Part shown: piece after piece, positions 13,028 to 24,279 of the stretch
Layout: every line of letters starts with the position of its first letter
Position numbering within the stretch: the stretch's first letter is position 1
From: Ptychodera flava
Lineage: Eukaryota; Hemichordata; Enteropneusta; Ptychoderidae
Length of the DNA stretch: 64,000 nt
Assembly: GCF_041260155.1 (NCBI RefSeq)
Contig: NC_091944.1
Location: 27,699,832-27,763,831, forward strand
Direction of reading: 5' to 3'
Position numbers and translations under genes: made by a program
The notes under the pieces: generated by a model
What the model was told of the DNA's origin: nothing
Seen by the model: only the letters and a program-made list of their open reading frames with translations
The model's database searches: none

Positions 13028-13030
<3 letters not shown>
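12793..13030. other. non-coding spacer
   Basis: Single-copy-looking sequence between the LTR element and a CT microsatellite. No gene seen. Confidence 0.4.

Positions 13031-13110
<80 letters not shown>
13031..13110. repeat. (CT)40 microsatellite
   Basis: Uninterrupted CT dinucleotide run of 80 bases. Confidence 0.97.
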
Positions 13111-13114
<4 letters not shown>

Positions 13115-15372
13115 GCATATTCAAGTAACTTCAGTACAGCATGTAAAATTAGTTACTTATTCCTGATTAGTAGTCATGTACATGACTGTACACATATTTT
13201 GATCTCGTTAAAGACAGTCGTTTGTACTTTGAACCTTGAATTGTCACGCTACATATACAAAGTAACATAGCTTTACAGGAAAACAAGATCTAGGGTCAAA
13301 CAGAACTTGTTTACACGCTACTAGTTATGCATGTTTTGCAAGTGACTTTAAAAGACGAGGTATACAGTCACCTGTAATATAAATATGCCCATATATGGTC
13401 AAAGGGGCGTTCCTTGTTATTCAAAATGCCCATGTGAGGGCGCTGTTTTTAAAAAGCGGCCACCCGCTTAAAATCTGTGATTGGCTAGATTTTCTCTTTC
13501 CATGGTAACTGTGGCAAAATTGGAACAGGTGACAGTATACCTTTAAAAGACGAGTTATGATGTGAACAGCTGGGAGAGCTACAAAATATTCATAAAAACA
13601 CATACCTGAAATTCTTCTACAATTAAATTGCTTTATCTCATGCAAAACCGATGAAACCGAATGTAACTTTTTCTTAAATTATTTGCACAGGCAGTTAACG
13701 CATGCAATTGGTGTACATTGCTTCTTAGACTACCTAAACTAAAAATGGAAAGTACTATGAGTTTATGTCATAATCGAATTCCCTTGACACTTTTAATTTA
13801 AGTCAATCTGCTCATTAATAAACACACACGTTTGTTAGTAATGGATAGTTCATCATGGATCAACAAATTTTACATCATTTCCACCGAAACTTTAAATAGG
13901 TGAATAAGCTTGGTAAATGGTTCAAATCAAAATAAAATACGAACTATTCATGAAGCTAAGTCCACGTTTCATGCAAGTGCGAGATAATTTTCACCATTCA
14001 CCGGTAGACATCTACGGAGATAGTTGTCATCATGCCAAATGACAACATGTCAACTACAAAGATCATAGGACAACATTATTCGTGCAGAATATGGTTAATG
14101 AAACTATTTTCACTACAAGTAGGGTACTTGGAGGACAATATTTTCAATACAGAATGCATGTGCGTATCTATCATCCTATCAACAGTGTATGAACTGATTC
14201 ATATTTAAATTCAAACAAACGTGCACAATGAAGAATCACTTTGATGGGTGACTTGTGCGCAATTGTCGCCATCTCAGAAGTACCAGTATCAACAAGTGTG
14301 TTAGCGAATAATGTTATTTCACGGGAATTTGTCAACGGGAGAAATTTACAGTCCTGTTCGGCACTTGTAAATACTTTAAATAACAATTTCGTCGGGAAGA
14401 CTAACGAACACTCTATACCGCCAGACGAAGAAAAAATTGCAATTGTAAAATGCAGAGCTACCATGAAACTCCAAGCACAGAATACCAAGGTGAGGATATA
14501 CAAACTTGCGTCAATGCGAGCTCAGTATAAATATATAAACATATATCAGTCGCGTACGATCGGTGACAGTAAATATCGCGTAACACTTCATTACATATAA
14601 ATGTCAACAAACAAGTATAATTTACTAGTATGGCCGATCGATTCCTTTTAAAATTTTGTTTATTCTACTACGTAATTGAATTTGGAATTCGCTTCGCTCG
14701 ATGATTATTTCCCGCCAAAAATGCTAATTTTCACCCCAGAGGTCTTATATTCGCAACCAAATACCCTCGCTTGCCGTTTATAACCTCTAATTATTAACTC
14801 ACGCTCGCGTCTCACAATATCATCAGCTGTGCTAGCATCCATGGCTTACATATTTTTGGCACAATTCAGGGGCATCGAACATCCATTTCAAACATGTCCT
14901 TATTAATAAAATACATGGGAATTGTCCCGGGATCAAGGCTGTGGCTTGGAAGAAATTCAGGATATGCCAACAATAGCGTTGATCGCGATTTCAGATTTGT
15001 TACTATAAGCTCAGCTGTACGCGAGCGACATCGCTGCCTGAAATTCGACCAAAGTTTGTTGTTGCAATGTAAGTCTGAGCCATAAATTATTGTGGCTTTT
15101 ACTTTTGTTGTTCTATCGGAAAATGCGGACAATCTGACGTATAAGCTTAGGCCCTACATTTATTTTTGCATGTTAATGAAAAGAAAAATGACATCATTTG
15201 CGATCAACGCTATTTCAATATTGTCAATTAATTCCACCTTCGATTTATTGTTTTGATATCTATGTACCCACATACTTGAAGCAAGTCCATGTCTTCTGTC
15301 CAATTGAAAACTTCACAAAATTGTATCGTACTACAAAATTAAAGCTAATCAATCTGTCGCACTGAATGCATG
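13111..15372. other. non-coding spacer, no firm gene
   Basis: Apparently single-copy in this window. The only segment with some coding character is 14241-14489, listed separately. Otherwise AT-rich with scattered short open frames on both strands and no recognisable domain. Confidence 0.4.
14244..14489 (+). CDS. possible first exon of an unrecognised plus-strand gene
   Basis: From ATG at 14244 (a second ATG lies three bases upstream at 14241) the frame reads MGDLCAIVAISEVP and on through PPDEEKIAIVKCRATMKL. It ends at AAG followed by GTGAGG, a good splice donor near 14489-14494. The frame stays open past the donor to about 14600, so the exon end is inferred. The composition is protein-like (charged, few simple runs), but no family is recognised and no downstream exon was found. 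The opposite strand is also open over 14171-14503, so chance is a serious alternative. Confidence 0.22.
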
Positions 15373-15852
15373 CATGGATGCGCACCGTCCATGGCTGCTA
15401 TCAATGTAGTGACGTGATCTACAATTCTGGTTTAGATATTAACCAGTGACTGTCATGACAATGGCTTGAAAACAGGCCGATTAATTCCAAGTGCTTGAAT
15501 GGTTTAAACTTAAACCATGTTCACAAAGTTGCCACTTGTGGTTGGCTTAAAGATGAGCCAATGACTTTGTCGGTATGTAAACAAACCAACGATGCCAGTG
15601 GCTCAAATTTAAACCAATAAAATTATATTGTGACGGGCTTAAAAAGAAGCCATTCGGCTTAAACTTTGCCATGACGGGCTTGATAATAAGCCACCTATGT
15701 ATTCGTAGAATACATGCCATTCATACTCTTTGTGGTGGTTTAACTTCAAACCAAAATATCTTAGTGGATTTCGGGCAAACCGAAATATTTCAAACATATA
15801 CACACTGGTTCACCCGCAAGCCACATACAAACTAAGTGGTTATATTTCACGC
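15373..15852. other. run of short hyphenated palindromes (dyad array)
   Basis: Successive imperfect or perfect inverted repeats of 15-21 bases lie about every 20-45 bases: 15373-15393 (CATGGA arms), 15405-15423 (TGTAG), 15427-15446 (CTGGTTTAGATATTAACCAG), 15462-15478, 15499-15518 (ATGGTTTAA arms), 15522-15540 (CACAA), 15542-15561 (TTGGCT), 15599-15616, 15636-15651 (GGCTT), 15677-15692 (GGCTT), 15697-15715 (ATGTATTC, eight-base arms), 15736-15753 (TGGTTT), 15768-15786 (ATTTCGG, seven-base arms), 15806-15823. Many share a TGGYTTAA-type core; others do not. Nothing like it occurs at the matching place before unit C. Function unknown; see findings. Confidence 0.7.
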
Positions 15853-15874
15853 CAGAAGAATTTGCAGTGTAACT

Positions 15875-15996
15875 ACATACATACATACATACATACATAC
15901 ATACATACATACATACATACATACATACATACATACATACATACATACATACATACATACATACATACATTCAGACAGACAGACAGACAGACAGAG

Positions 15997-16031
<35 letters not shown>
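15875..16031. repeat. compound microsatellite (ATAC)n then (CAGA)n
   Basis: About 24 ATAC units up to 15970, followed by CAGA units with a GGAGAG interruption. Open frames in all phases here are simple-repeat artefacts. A shorter version (ATAC, then CAGACAT) lies at about 32470-32505. Confidence 0.95.
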
Positions 16032-16032
<1 letters not shown>

Positions 16033-16549
16033 TACAGACACCACAGACTCACCATATAAGCTCCTTATGGTATTTATAGACATACCAAATGTGAGTTAAA
16101 ATGAAAAACGCTGTAAACTGTATAGCTTTTTTCATTTTCACGAAATGTCTAACACTTGGCCCTTGCTCGCTCATTTCGTGGTCAATCATTGACAAAGCAT
16201 CGAGCTACTCTAGCATAAGCAAGCGATGTAATCTCTGTATATCAGAAAAGCTGCACATTATCAATGCTGACAAATCCACACTGTTACACACAAATGCTCT
16301 GAGTAGGTTTCAAAATGTCGCCACCAAAACAAATATTATTTATCAAATGTTAACACCACCTACAAATACAATGGTTCGTCCCCATCATATATATAAGAGT
16401 GTCAAGCTGGTAACCCTTTCACTTCCATCTGCAGAAACTTAAGTAATAGATTTCATTACTCAGTCTGTACTTGAAGTAATTTGTATATTTATAACGCTCT
16501 GCTTAGCATCGAGCACTGTAATGTCCCACGAGAACATCTGTATACTTCG

Positions 16550-16555
<6 letters not shown>

Positions 16556-16586
<31 letters not shown>
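16556..16586. repeat. (TG)n microsatellite
   Basis: Alternating TG run of about 31 bases. The homologous place in unit C (33017-33042) has a shorter, interrupted version. Confidence 0.9.
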
Positions 16587-16589
<3 letters not shown>

Positions 16590-16978
16590 TATACTTACAC
16601 TAGGAAGACAGTGTACGTTGGGAGAGAGTAATCGGGTGACACGATCCGGTACAGTTATTGGGTCAAATACATGTAATGATATTATGTCCTGCTCTCTGTC
16701 TTTCTCATGAAATCTAGTACATTACGGTTGAAACCATAAAACCACAACAACACAACTAAATATAGACATAAACAACAATACAAACAATAACAACAGCAAC
16801 CAGATCTCTGGGCCCCCTGTTTTGAACCTTGAACACTTCGGTGTCATCGCTCGATTTGCGCCTGCTCAAGCTATTGCGTATCAACGAGGAAACAAGTCAC
16901 AGTATCCGGTGTTCTTTGCAAAAATACAGCACAAACCCTAATTAACTTGTCATGAGGACAGACCGATCTCTAGTTTAA

Positions 16979-17513
16979 TTTATAACACACCACATGCTCA
17001 TTCCGTGTCGCGATTCGCCAGAATACGTCCCGTGACGAGAAAATAGATACGTCTAGTCCCCACCGATCTGAAAAGTGACGTCATAGGGTATTTTTTGAAA
17101 AAACTATTTCCCTAGTAAATAGCCCTGACCAAATTTAGAAAAGCGCCCGGTTACGTGACCGTCACGGGCGGAGTGTCGTCTGCAGCTTTGCAACAATGGC
17201 GGGTGACGTACGTGCTATGCGTCCGGGATAGGTGACGACAAATTCTCTAAAACAGATTTTCCAACATTTTCCAACATTCAAACAGCGTAGGAACTTGAAC
17301 AGCTCATCGACGGAAAAGATTAAAGTGCAACTAAGGATGTCGCTAGGTATGGTTAGAATATTTTTTGATAGAAAGTGGTACCACGTACAACTGAAACCGC
17401 TGTACTTCACTCAGTAAACTTGTCACAATGGATTGTCGCGGTGCAAAATATCAAAACACATTAAAAACTGTATAATAATACAACATGAGCATGTGGGCAT
17501 GGTGTGTTATAAA
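16979..17513. mobile_element. MITE with TTTATAACACACC termini, unit B only
   Basis: TTTATAACACACCACATGCT at the left end is matched by its inverse near 17485-17513. The matching places in unit C (about 33425) and unit D (about 47440) run straight from CTCTAGTTT into ATATGCTAGGGC, so the sequence was inserted in B after duplication. No transposase. It directly adjoins the palindrome at 17518. Confidence 0.65.
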
Positions 17514-17517
17514 ACAC

Positions 17518-17655
17518 CTATAGCCCTGGTCTTTATTCGGGCTATAGTGGTCGTCTATTACCCCTCGTGGCCGTGTGTTACCAGAAACACATCGCTATGT
17601 TTCTGGTAAACACGGCCCCTCGGGGTAATAGACGGGCGCTATAGCCCTCATGACC
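17518..17655. mobile_element. palindromic MITE, CTATAGCCC termini
   Basis: Arms of about 60 bases (CTATAGC, GTCTATTACCCC, GTTACCAGAAACA and their inverses) flank a short loop near 17590. It belongs to the same unit-B-specific insertion as 16979-17513, either nested in it or beside it. Confidence 0.6.
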
Positions 17656-18606
17656 AGACAATAGATGTTTAATATATGCTAGGGCAAACATGGTGACTTT
17701 GTTGGTAAAGTTCGTTCTTTAAGCAGAATAATATATTGATTTTTGGTCAACGACCGCACACATCATGTGTGTACACACGTGAGCGAACATATGTTATGGC
17801 CATGAACGTAGACTTCTCAACAGACGGTGACAGCGCCCATTGGTTTTCTTCGTCAACCATTGCAATGGCGATCCAGTTAATTTCAGTGTGCTAATACTAA
17901 AGAATTTGCACACTGAAAGGTTTCCACAAATGAGAACGAAAAATAGCTTCATCTAGCCCTATTGTAAAACAGACACATTTTCCTTTATAAACTAAATTGT
18001 CACTATGTCAGCACGTACGGCAATTCTAACGGCGCTAGTCATGGATTAATGGAACATCGAAATTAAAGAAATCACCACGATTTGGTGGTTTGATAGTGGA
18101 GAGGCCGACAATAATACGTCTATTGCTCGACGCCACATCTTTTTTTTTTACAAAAAGAGGTAACATTTATATAGAAGCACAGTCACTCAGGACTGTAACC
18201 GTGATCGTGGTGACTCGGAGGGGCCGTAGAGAATTAAAACACGCGCAAGGCAAACGTAACTTCCTCGTTTAGGGGGAGTTGGCTGTATTTCGATTATCAT
18301 GCGCAAAAATCGCACTACATGTTTTCATATCAACATCTCGCTCCACGTTTTACTGTATCGCAAAATAATTACCTCTATACTGTTTGGGGTGTACCAGGCT
18401 AGTACTGCACCTGCGCTACACCATGCTTTTGACATACATGTGGTTCATAGCATGGCGTCAAATAACGTCACAACCATTTTGGATACACTACGTTATTGTC
18501 GAGTTGGCGCTGAACGAAGATTGATTTTAGAGGGAGTATGCCAGTATGGTGGGAGCGTATGCACGAAGCGTGATTTGGCCATGATCCCTCCACAAGGGGA
18601 CGTGAT

Positions 18607-18690
18607 TTGGCCGAGTATTTCTGTCTGTTGCTTCTCCACACGGTGACTGGATGCTGTTTGTTGTGGAATCGAACCCGACCGATTGAAAAC
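18607..18690 (+). repeat. tRNA-like sequence, possible SINE head
   Basis: GATTTGGCCGAGTATT (A-box-like) and GGAATCGAACCCG (B-box-like) are about 55 bases apart, as in a tRNA-derived promoter. A shortened copy is at about 36085 and a fuller one at 48893. The acceptor stem and anticodon arm are not convincing. Confidence 0.38.
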
Positions 18691-18887
18691 ACCGTACACC
18701 CCCTTATATTTATAGCCACGTAATTACCGATTGTAGGTATGATACTGAATGAGGTACGGTTGGATTTTCACACTTCCAAACTTTCGTTTAGGAGGTGGGC
18801 TGGTTTCAGGCTAAAAGTACTTAGTTTCGTTTACCGTGCGCTTGCTTTAATGATCCACAGTCCCTAACCGTGACGATGCCAATCGAT

Positions 18888-19888
18888 AGACGTGACACTT
18901 GACGGTTTCTTGACGTTTCGGCACCAAGTCGTTTCGGCCCAAGACGTTTCGGCCTCCCAATTTCAGGCCCCAAGTCGTTTTGGTACCGCGACCAAAGACG
19001 TTTCGGCACCGCTCAAGGCTACCGCGCGTAATGTTACAAATCAAATTACTAAAAAGTATAGTGTTCACTATTAAACATTAACGTATATGCTTTAATCTTT
19101 GTGAGAACACGGTCAGAGACCGTAAGAAAAAATACCGCCAAGGACAGTGTGCTCACATTCAGTTTGAATTGGTCCATTCGAGAAATATTTAAACCAGGAA
19201 AAACAAGAATGACAAAAGCAAATAAGGTCTACAACTTTTTTACAAAAAATTCAGCAAAAATACATAATTGAGGATATCTTCACAATATTCATAAAACTGT
19301 ATAAGTTCACCTAAGGTACTTGCACACAAATTTTCAAATCAATCAAAACAGCAGTTCTCGAGATATTAATTCTGGACCATTTTCACAAGTTGTAAACTCA
19401 TTTGCATAATTTTGGCAATGCAGACTTCATTTGAACAAAATCCCATCTATATACCAAGCTGAAATGTGCGGCGGTTTGCGTGTTTTTTATGTTGACGGAC
19501 ATACTCTACGTACGTACATACATACAAAAACACATACATACACACATACATACAGACGCCATTGACTTCAGCTTATACGATAAACTCACATTGGTATAAC
19601 TAAATGTGAGCTAAAAAATTTCATATCATTTTCGAATCTGTGACATAAGTTTATCGATAGCAATAGCCGCCCACACTGCAAAAGTTTGATAGCGGTGCCG
19701 AAATAGCACGGCAAAAGTCAAACAAAATGCTCATAAAAGTACTAGTCAGAACGCTAAGGTCACGCGTACGAATATGACGGGTCAGTCAATAACTAAATAG
19801 TTTGAAAAAAATTGATACAGGCATGCCTAAACGTCTTGGGATGAAAAGACTTATTGCCGAAACGACCAGTTACCACACTTGACCCAGT
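18888..19888. repeat. fold-back region with degenerate GCCGAAACGTC repeats
   Basis: At 18905-19012 a ~20-base phrase (ACGTTTCGGCACCAAGTCGT and variants) recurs about five times. Its inverse (GCCGAAACGACC) appears at 19830-19875, followed by TTACCACACTTGACC, which mirrors ACACTTGACGGTTTC at the left. It could be one decayed fold-back element. Parallel parts occur in C (36110-36560) and D (49170-49290, 53035-53130), where other elements interrupt it. Confidence 0.5.
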
Positions 19889-20404
19889 AAAAAGTAGACA
19901 ATGGGCGTTGCGAATGAACCATACACTGTCTATGAAAGAACTTACATTCTAGCTGGCGCATTTGCCTGTATCCACAACCAAATATAGCTTCTTTTCACTC
20001 CTGGAAAGACACGGCGCCTGATGAGGACTAGCGATCGATGGGTAGTCTTTCAGTGTAGGAACCGTTCACATTCCTATGAAGCAAACAGGACGAGATTACT
20101 TACTCATGTTACAGTGCTTCTATCCAGCTGATGGCTTACGAAACGACACCTACAACGTCATCATTCGAGTGATAACATGACTTTGCCATTGTTGCCCCTT
20201 CTACAAGGAAAGTCACTGTACCTTTTCCCACTCAACCGTCCTCCCTCGGTGCGGATCAAATGATTTTCTCGCTAGTCTTCGGATTTTAGTGTCAGTTTTT
20301 TTCTCAGTTCCTCCTTAATTTGGCAGGTCTCTTTTGTGAATATTAATGGTACCCTTTCATCCAAAAAATATGGCAGCATTTTCTCCAAATCGATCATTTA
20401 CATT

Positions 20405-20667
20405 CAATGCAAGCCGATCAAAGGGGAACAAGGAAAACAAACAAACAAACAAACGAATAAATAAATAAATAAAAAATAAACAAACATGCAAAAAAGCATA
20501 CAAATACATAAATAAATCCTAACACACAAACATAAAGAAATAGACAAACAACAAACAAGTATACAATATCATAGAACGTTGAATAAATAACAAACATACA
20601 AACGAATACACAAACAAATGTATATACACGAGCATATATATAAATATAATATATATACATTATATAT

Positions 20668-20700
<33 letters not shown>

Positions 20701-21060
20701 TATATTTATATATGTGCATGTGTTTTGCACTTTTGTTTGTTCATTTTTTTGTATGTTTTGTGTGTGTGTTTGTATATATAATGTATGTGCGTAAGTGTTA
20801 GAGACAGCAGCATATCCAGAAAAGATTGATATGATTGACTGAACAGCTAGCTCATGCAACATATTCAACATGTATGTTTGTTATTTATTCAACGTTCTAT
20901 GATATTGTATGTTTGTCTATTTATTTATGTGTCTGTGTGTTTATGATTTATTTATGTATTTGAATGCTTGTTTGTATGCTTGTTGTATATTTGTTTATTT
21001 TTTTATTTGCTTGTTTGTCCTGGCTCCCCTGTGAGCCAATCCCTCGAAAGAAATGACAGA
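20405..21060. repeat. fold-back of (AAAC/AAAT)-rich sequence
   Basis: Left arm rich in CAAACAAA/AATAAATA, right arm its inverse, including ATATCATAGAACGTTGAATA on the left and its complement on the right, around an (AT)n core near 20640-20710. Equivalent structures lie at 37110-37710 and 56610-57240. The long low-complexity open frames here are not genes. Confidence 0.6.
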
Positions 21061-22079
21061 GCCTGTTAGGGCAACGATTGACTTGATACAAGTATGCGAA
21101 TAAACCTATTATTTGAATGTGATGTATTATACACGTCGTAGAGTTGTAGCGAGAATCAAGATTCTGATTGAAACTTATTTACCTATCGCGTTTACTCGAT
21201 CTACACATGCGCAAATCGTGACAAATTGGTGAATCGAGAGTACGATCGCGCATTGTGGTCATCCAGACCAGCGCGTTTCGCATGTAAAGTAACCCTTATG
21301 CGCGAATAACTTGCCGATGTTACTTTATTTTTTTTTTACAAAATCACAGACTTGAACCTAGTCTAGGGCGTTACAGGCATCGGCTCTAGCACGGTTACTC
21401 CCCGCAGTCTCCAGACGATGGCACTCACATGATGGCTATAGCGTATGCAAAATTTCATACGCATCCATAGCTTGTTTTTCACAAAAAACACCATTCTTTG
21501 AAACATAGAAGAGAAAATTAAACCAAACAAAAACCCTATTTACAAAATCAAGGAAAGAGAAAGACAATCTTACGATAGTTATATACCATATCAATGGTGT
21601 ATAGAGCAATCAGATTATTTTAACCACTTTTATTGGGCGGTTCCTTTGGCATTGATCGTCTAAGTGCGAAAAAATGTAAGTCCGAACATCTGCCCCAAGA
21701 TGCATTCTGAAGTCTGAAAACGCTTGCTTGTTTCTTAGTAAGCTCCTCGTGGTACCTCGCCAGATGCCGGTTTGCCACCACATTCTCTTATAAATCAAGC
21801 TTCGGCTACGTCCTCACTGAAGGGTTTACCCTGAAGATATTTGCAACCGTTCGGTTGTTATTGATGTTCATTGTCTCAGTGCAGACTTACAGTGTCTCTA
21901 GATCTACAGTGCAGTGGTGTAACCGCGAGGTGGGCAGGCGAGACATATAAGTAGAACGTTACCTCAATCCGAACAGCGGTGTACCGATTGTAAACTTTGC
22001 ATTTATTACACCGACCGCCACTTTGTTTCTTTTATACAGACAGAATTTCTGACTTGCACCAGACAGGCTTTCTCAACAG
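21061..22079. other. duplicated intergenic spacer
   Basis: Repeated at about 37710-38735 and 57240-58310 with few differences. A minus-strand frame of about 62 codons (21610-21798) recurs in all three units, but only because the DNA is duplicated. No domain or splice pattern supports it. Confidence 0.5.
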
Positions 22080-23050
22080 TAAAGATACAATGGATGTATG
22101 AATAATTTGGTTTCAATACAAAATAGGTAAATCTTTGCATTTATGTACTCTTGATTATTCATATCAATGTACCAATCTGATTAAAATCAGATGTAGAGTA
22201 CGGCGACGTCTTCTTATGCGTACGCGGTATTCTCTCGCTGTCGACTCTCACTACTACTGAGAGTCGACAGCGAGAGAATACCGCGTACGCATAAGAGGAC
22301 GTCGCCGTATTCTTCATTTGATTTTAATCAGATTGATCAATGTACTTGATTAGACTGGGTTAGCTACAAATGGACATGTGTGCAATAAAACGGATTTTGG
22401 AATTTTACCTTAATGTGGATTCGCTATACATGGTAGTTTATGAGGAAACTATAAACATTTTTTTTCATATACAACAATAGGTAAATCTGTGTATTTATTT
22501 ACTCTTGATTATTGATATTAATGTACTTGATTATACTAGGGTTGTTACAAATGCATGTGTGAGCAAGAAATTGGATTTATGAATTTCATCGAAATGATGA
22601 TTCACTATACATGGTAGTGTATGAGAGAACTATGAACATTTTTTTTTTCGAATATAAAACATATAACAACATCTGTGCATTTATAGACATTTGATAATTT
22701 ATATACACTTTGTCACCTGTCCAATACGTTTTTGACTCTTGTCTTTCATGAGTTTTAACTGTTCAAGATGTTTAATGTGGCAAACTGCTTCATCTCCTTT
22801 GCTTGCGAAGCTTGTCGATAATGTGTGCATATTCAATTTGAAAGAACCAATGTATTTCGTCGGCAATGTCCTATTCAGGAAACAACACATGAACAATCAA
22901 GGGTTTGGCCTTAAAATCATTTTCTGTTAAAAGTTACCCTCCCCAAGATAGATTTATAAAAAGTGACCCTCCCCCTTGGACAGTTTTCTAAAAGGTTACC
23001 CTCCCCCGATCCCCTGGCCCATCCGCTGCAATTACTGAACTCTCCCTTAA
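22080..23050. repeat. satellite-monomer tract with one preserved element end
   Basis: About three diverged ~180-base monomers marked by GATTCACTATACATGG. The tract ends in alternating CCCTCCCC phrases and TGAACTCTCCCTTAA, which resembles the right end of the G-run elements described below. The matching left end is missing, so this looks like a truncated element older than the duplications. Copies: 38740-39721 (C) and a shortened one at 58320-58815 (D). Confidence 0.55.
22173..22335. mobile_element. palindromic MITE, Mutator-like, 10-base target duplication
   Basis: Starts CAATCTGATTAAAATCAG and ends with its inverse. The whole 163 bases form one near-perfect stem with a tiny loop. ATCAATGTAC flanks both sides as a 10-base direct repeat. 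The same insertion is present in unit C (38825-39008), so it predates the B-C duplication. Confidence 0.75.
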
Positions 23051-23076
23051 CACAGCCAAAATTTTCATAGTTGTTA

Positions 23077-23878
23077 GGGACCGTTCAGTTTTTACGGCCG
23101 GGGGGGGGCGCAAAATCCAGGGGGGGGGGGTTCATCATAATTTTGGAATCCGGAAAGGGGGGGGGGTCATCGCTTTTTCACTGGTAGGAAAGGGGGGGTC
23201 ACCACATTTTCAAAAACATAATACCAACAATAAAGTTCACTTTATGCCATGGCCATGATCGACCCACTTTACCGGCGGGCCGCCTTCGGCGGCCCACTAC
23301 AATAAATATACATTATGTATTACCCATGACCCTCTTAACGGGCAGACGCCTTTGGCGGCCCACTCCAATTAGGTTTACTTCATGCGATGGCCATGATCGA
23401 CCCTCTTTACCAGCGGGCCGCCTTCGGCGGCCCACTACAATAAATGACTTTACGTAATGGCCCATGACCCTCTTAACCGGAGGGCTGCCTTTGGCGAACC
23501 ATTCCAATAAAGTTTACTTTATACAATGTCCATGGACATAAGTTGTCTATGGAAATGAAGTTAAAAATTGCCTTACAGTCGTCCTAAGTAACAGACTTTT
23601 GCATGGATGTGGCTGAGAAGTTTGTGCACTGGCATCTCTGCTACACGAATAAAGTGCGCCGCGTACCGTAGTTCAAATCCAAACCATGCGGGTAAATTTG
23701 ACATATGGGTTTTGGTTATTTTTCAGCGGGGGGGTGGGGGGGTCATCAAATTTTTTTCGTCTGACAAAGGGGGGTCATCTTTTTTTCACGAAAATGCAGG
23801 CGGGGTCTATATTTTTTGAACACCGGCGACAAGATTTTGCCGCCCCCCCCCCCAGGCCGTAAAAACCTAAACGCTCCC
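23077..23878. mobile_element. Harbinger-like non-autonomous element, TTA target, unit B only
   Basis: Ends GGGACCGTTCAGTTTTTACG and its near-inverse (GTAAAAACCTAAACGCTCCC), with TTA on each side. Unit C at about 39743-39755 has an unbroken TTGTTAGGTTACTTTG, the empty site. Inside are long G runs at both ends and four ~64-base repeats (23240-23520) built around GGGCCGCCTTCGGCGGCCC. No transposase is encoded. A 3-base TWA duplication and GGG termini fit PIF/Harbinger. Confidence 0.75.
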
Positions 23879-24005
23879 TTACCTTACTTTGAGTAAGAAA
23901 TGAGCGACAGTCACTGAACTTTCTTTACGACTGTTTCATTTCAAAATCATGTCGAGACAGCCTGTAGCCATATAATGTTCGCTATAATATTGTTGACAAC
24001 GGAAA

Positions 24006-24011
24006 TTTATT
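24006..24011 (-). terminator. candidate polyadenylation signal of gene B
   Basis: AATAAA on the minus strand, about 270 bases beyond the gene B stop. The same hexamer is kept at 39871-39876 (C) and 58930-58935 (D). Confidence 0.35.
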
Positions 24012-24279
24012 CCGCTTGAGGTCTGGAATTCATCGATTGGCCGAATAGTACCGTACACAATGTGTAGTTTTTGTGAGACTATTTCTTTGTATGCAATGTA
24101 CTTCAAGATGAAAGAGAAAGAGTTGTTTCGCAGAACAAATATTATTAGATATTATCGAAGATTACTGTTATTTCTCTTTAAATTTGTAAATAACGCCACT
24201 TCGCTGACTATCAACAATTCGATTGTAAGCCGCCTGTGAAGTACTGCACATTTCTTCGCCAGCGCTATGTCCATAAGTA

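Noticed and set aside
15373-15852. CRISPR-like array (palindromic repeats with spacers)
   Set aside because: Arms differ between units, spacing is irregular, and the context is animal nuclear DNA without cas genes.
15730-16099. Overlapping open frames of repeated YIHT or MYVC residues
   Set aside because: Produced by the ATAC and CAGA microsatellites in every phase.
18468-18719. Minus-strand frames over the tRNA-like relic, repeated near 35885
   Set aside because: Lie on a repeat, overlap each other in different phases, and have no protein similarity I recognise.
21610-21798. 62-codon minus-strand frame recurring in all three units
   Set aside because: Differences between copies are not biased to silent positions as far as can be seen, and the D copy has an altered middle. 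Treated as duplicated spacer.
22699-22896. 65-codon minus-strand frame conserved in unit C (39371-39568)
   Set aside because: Conservation is explained by recent DNA duplication. It is open on the other strand too and is disrupted in unit D.
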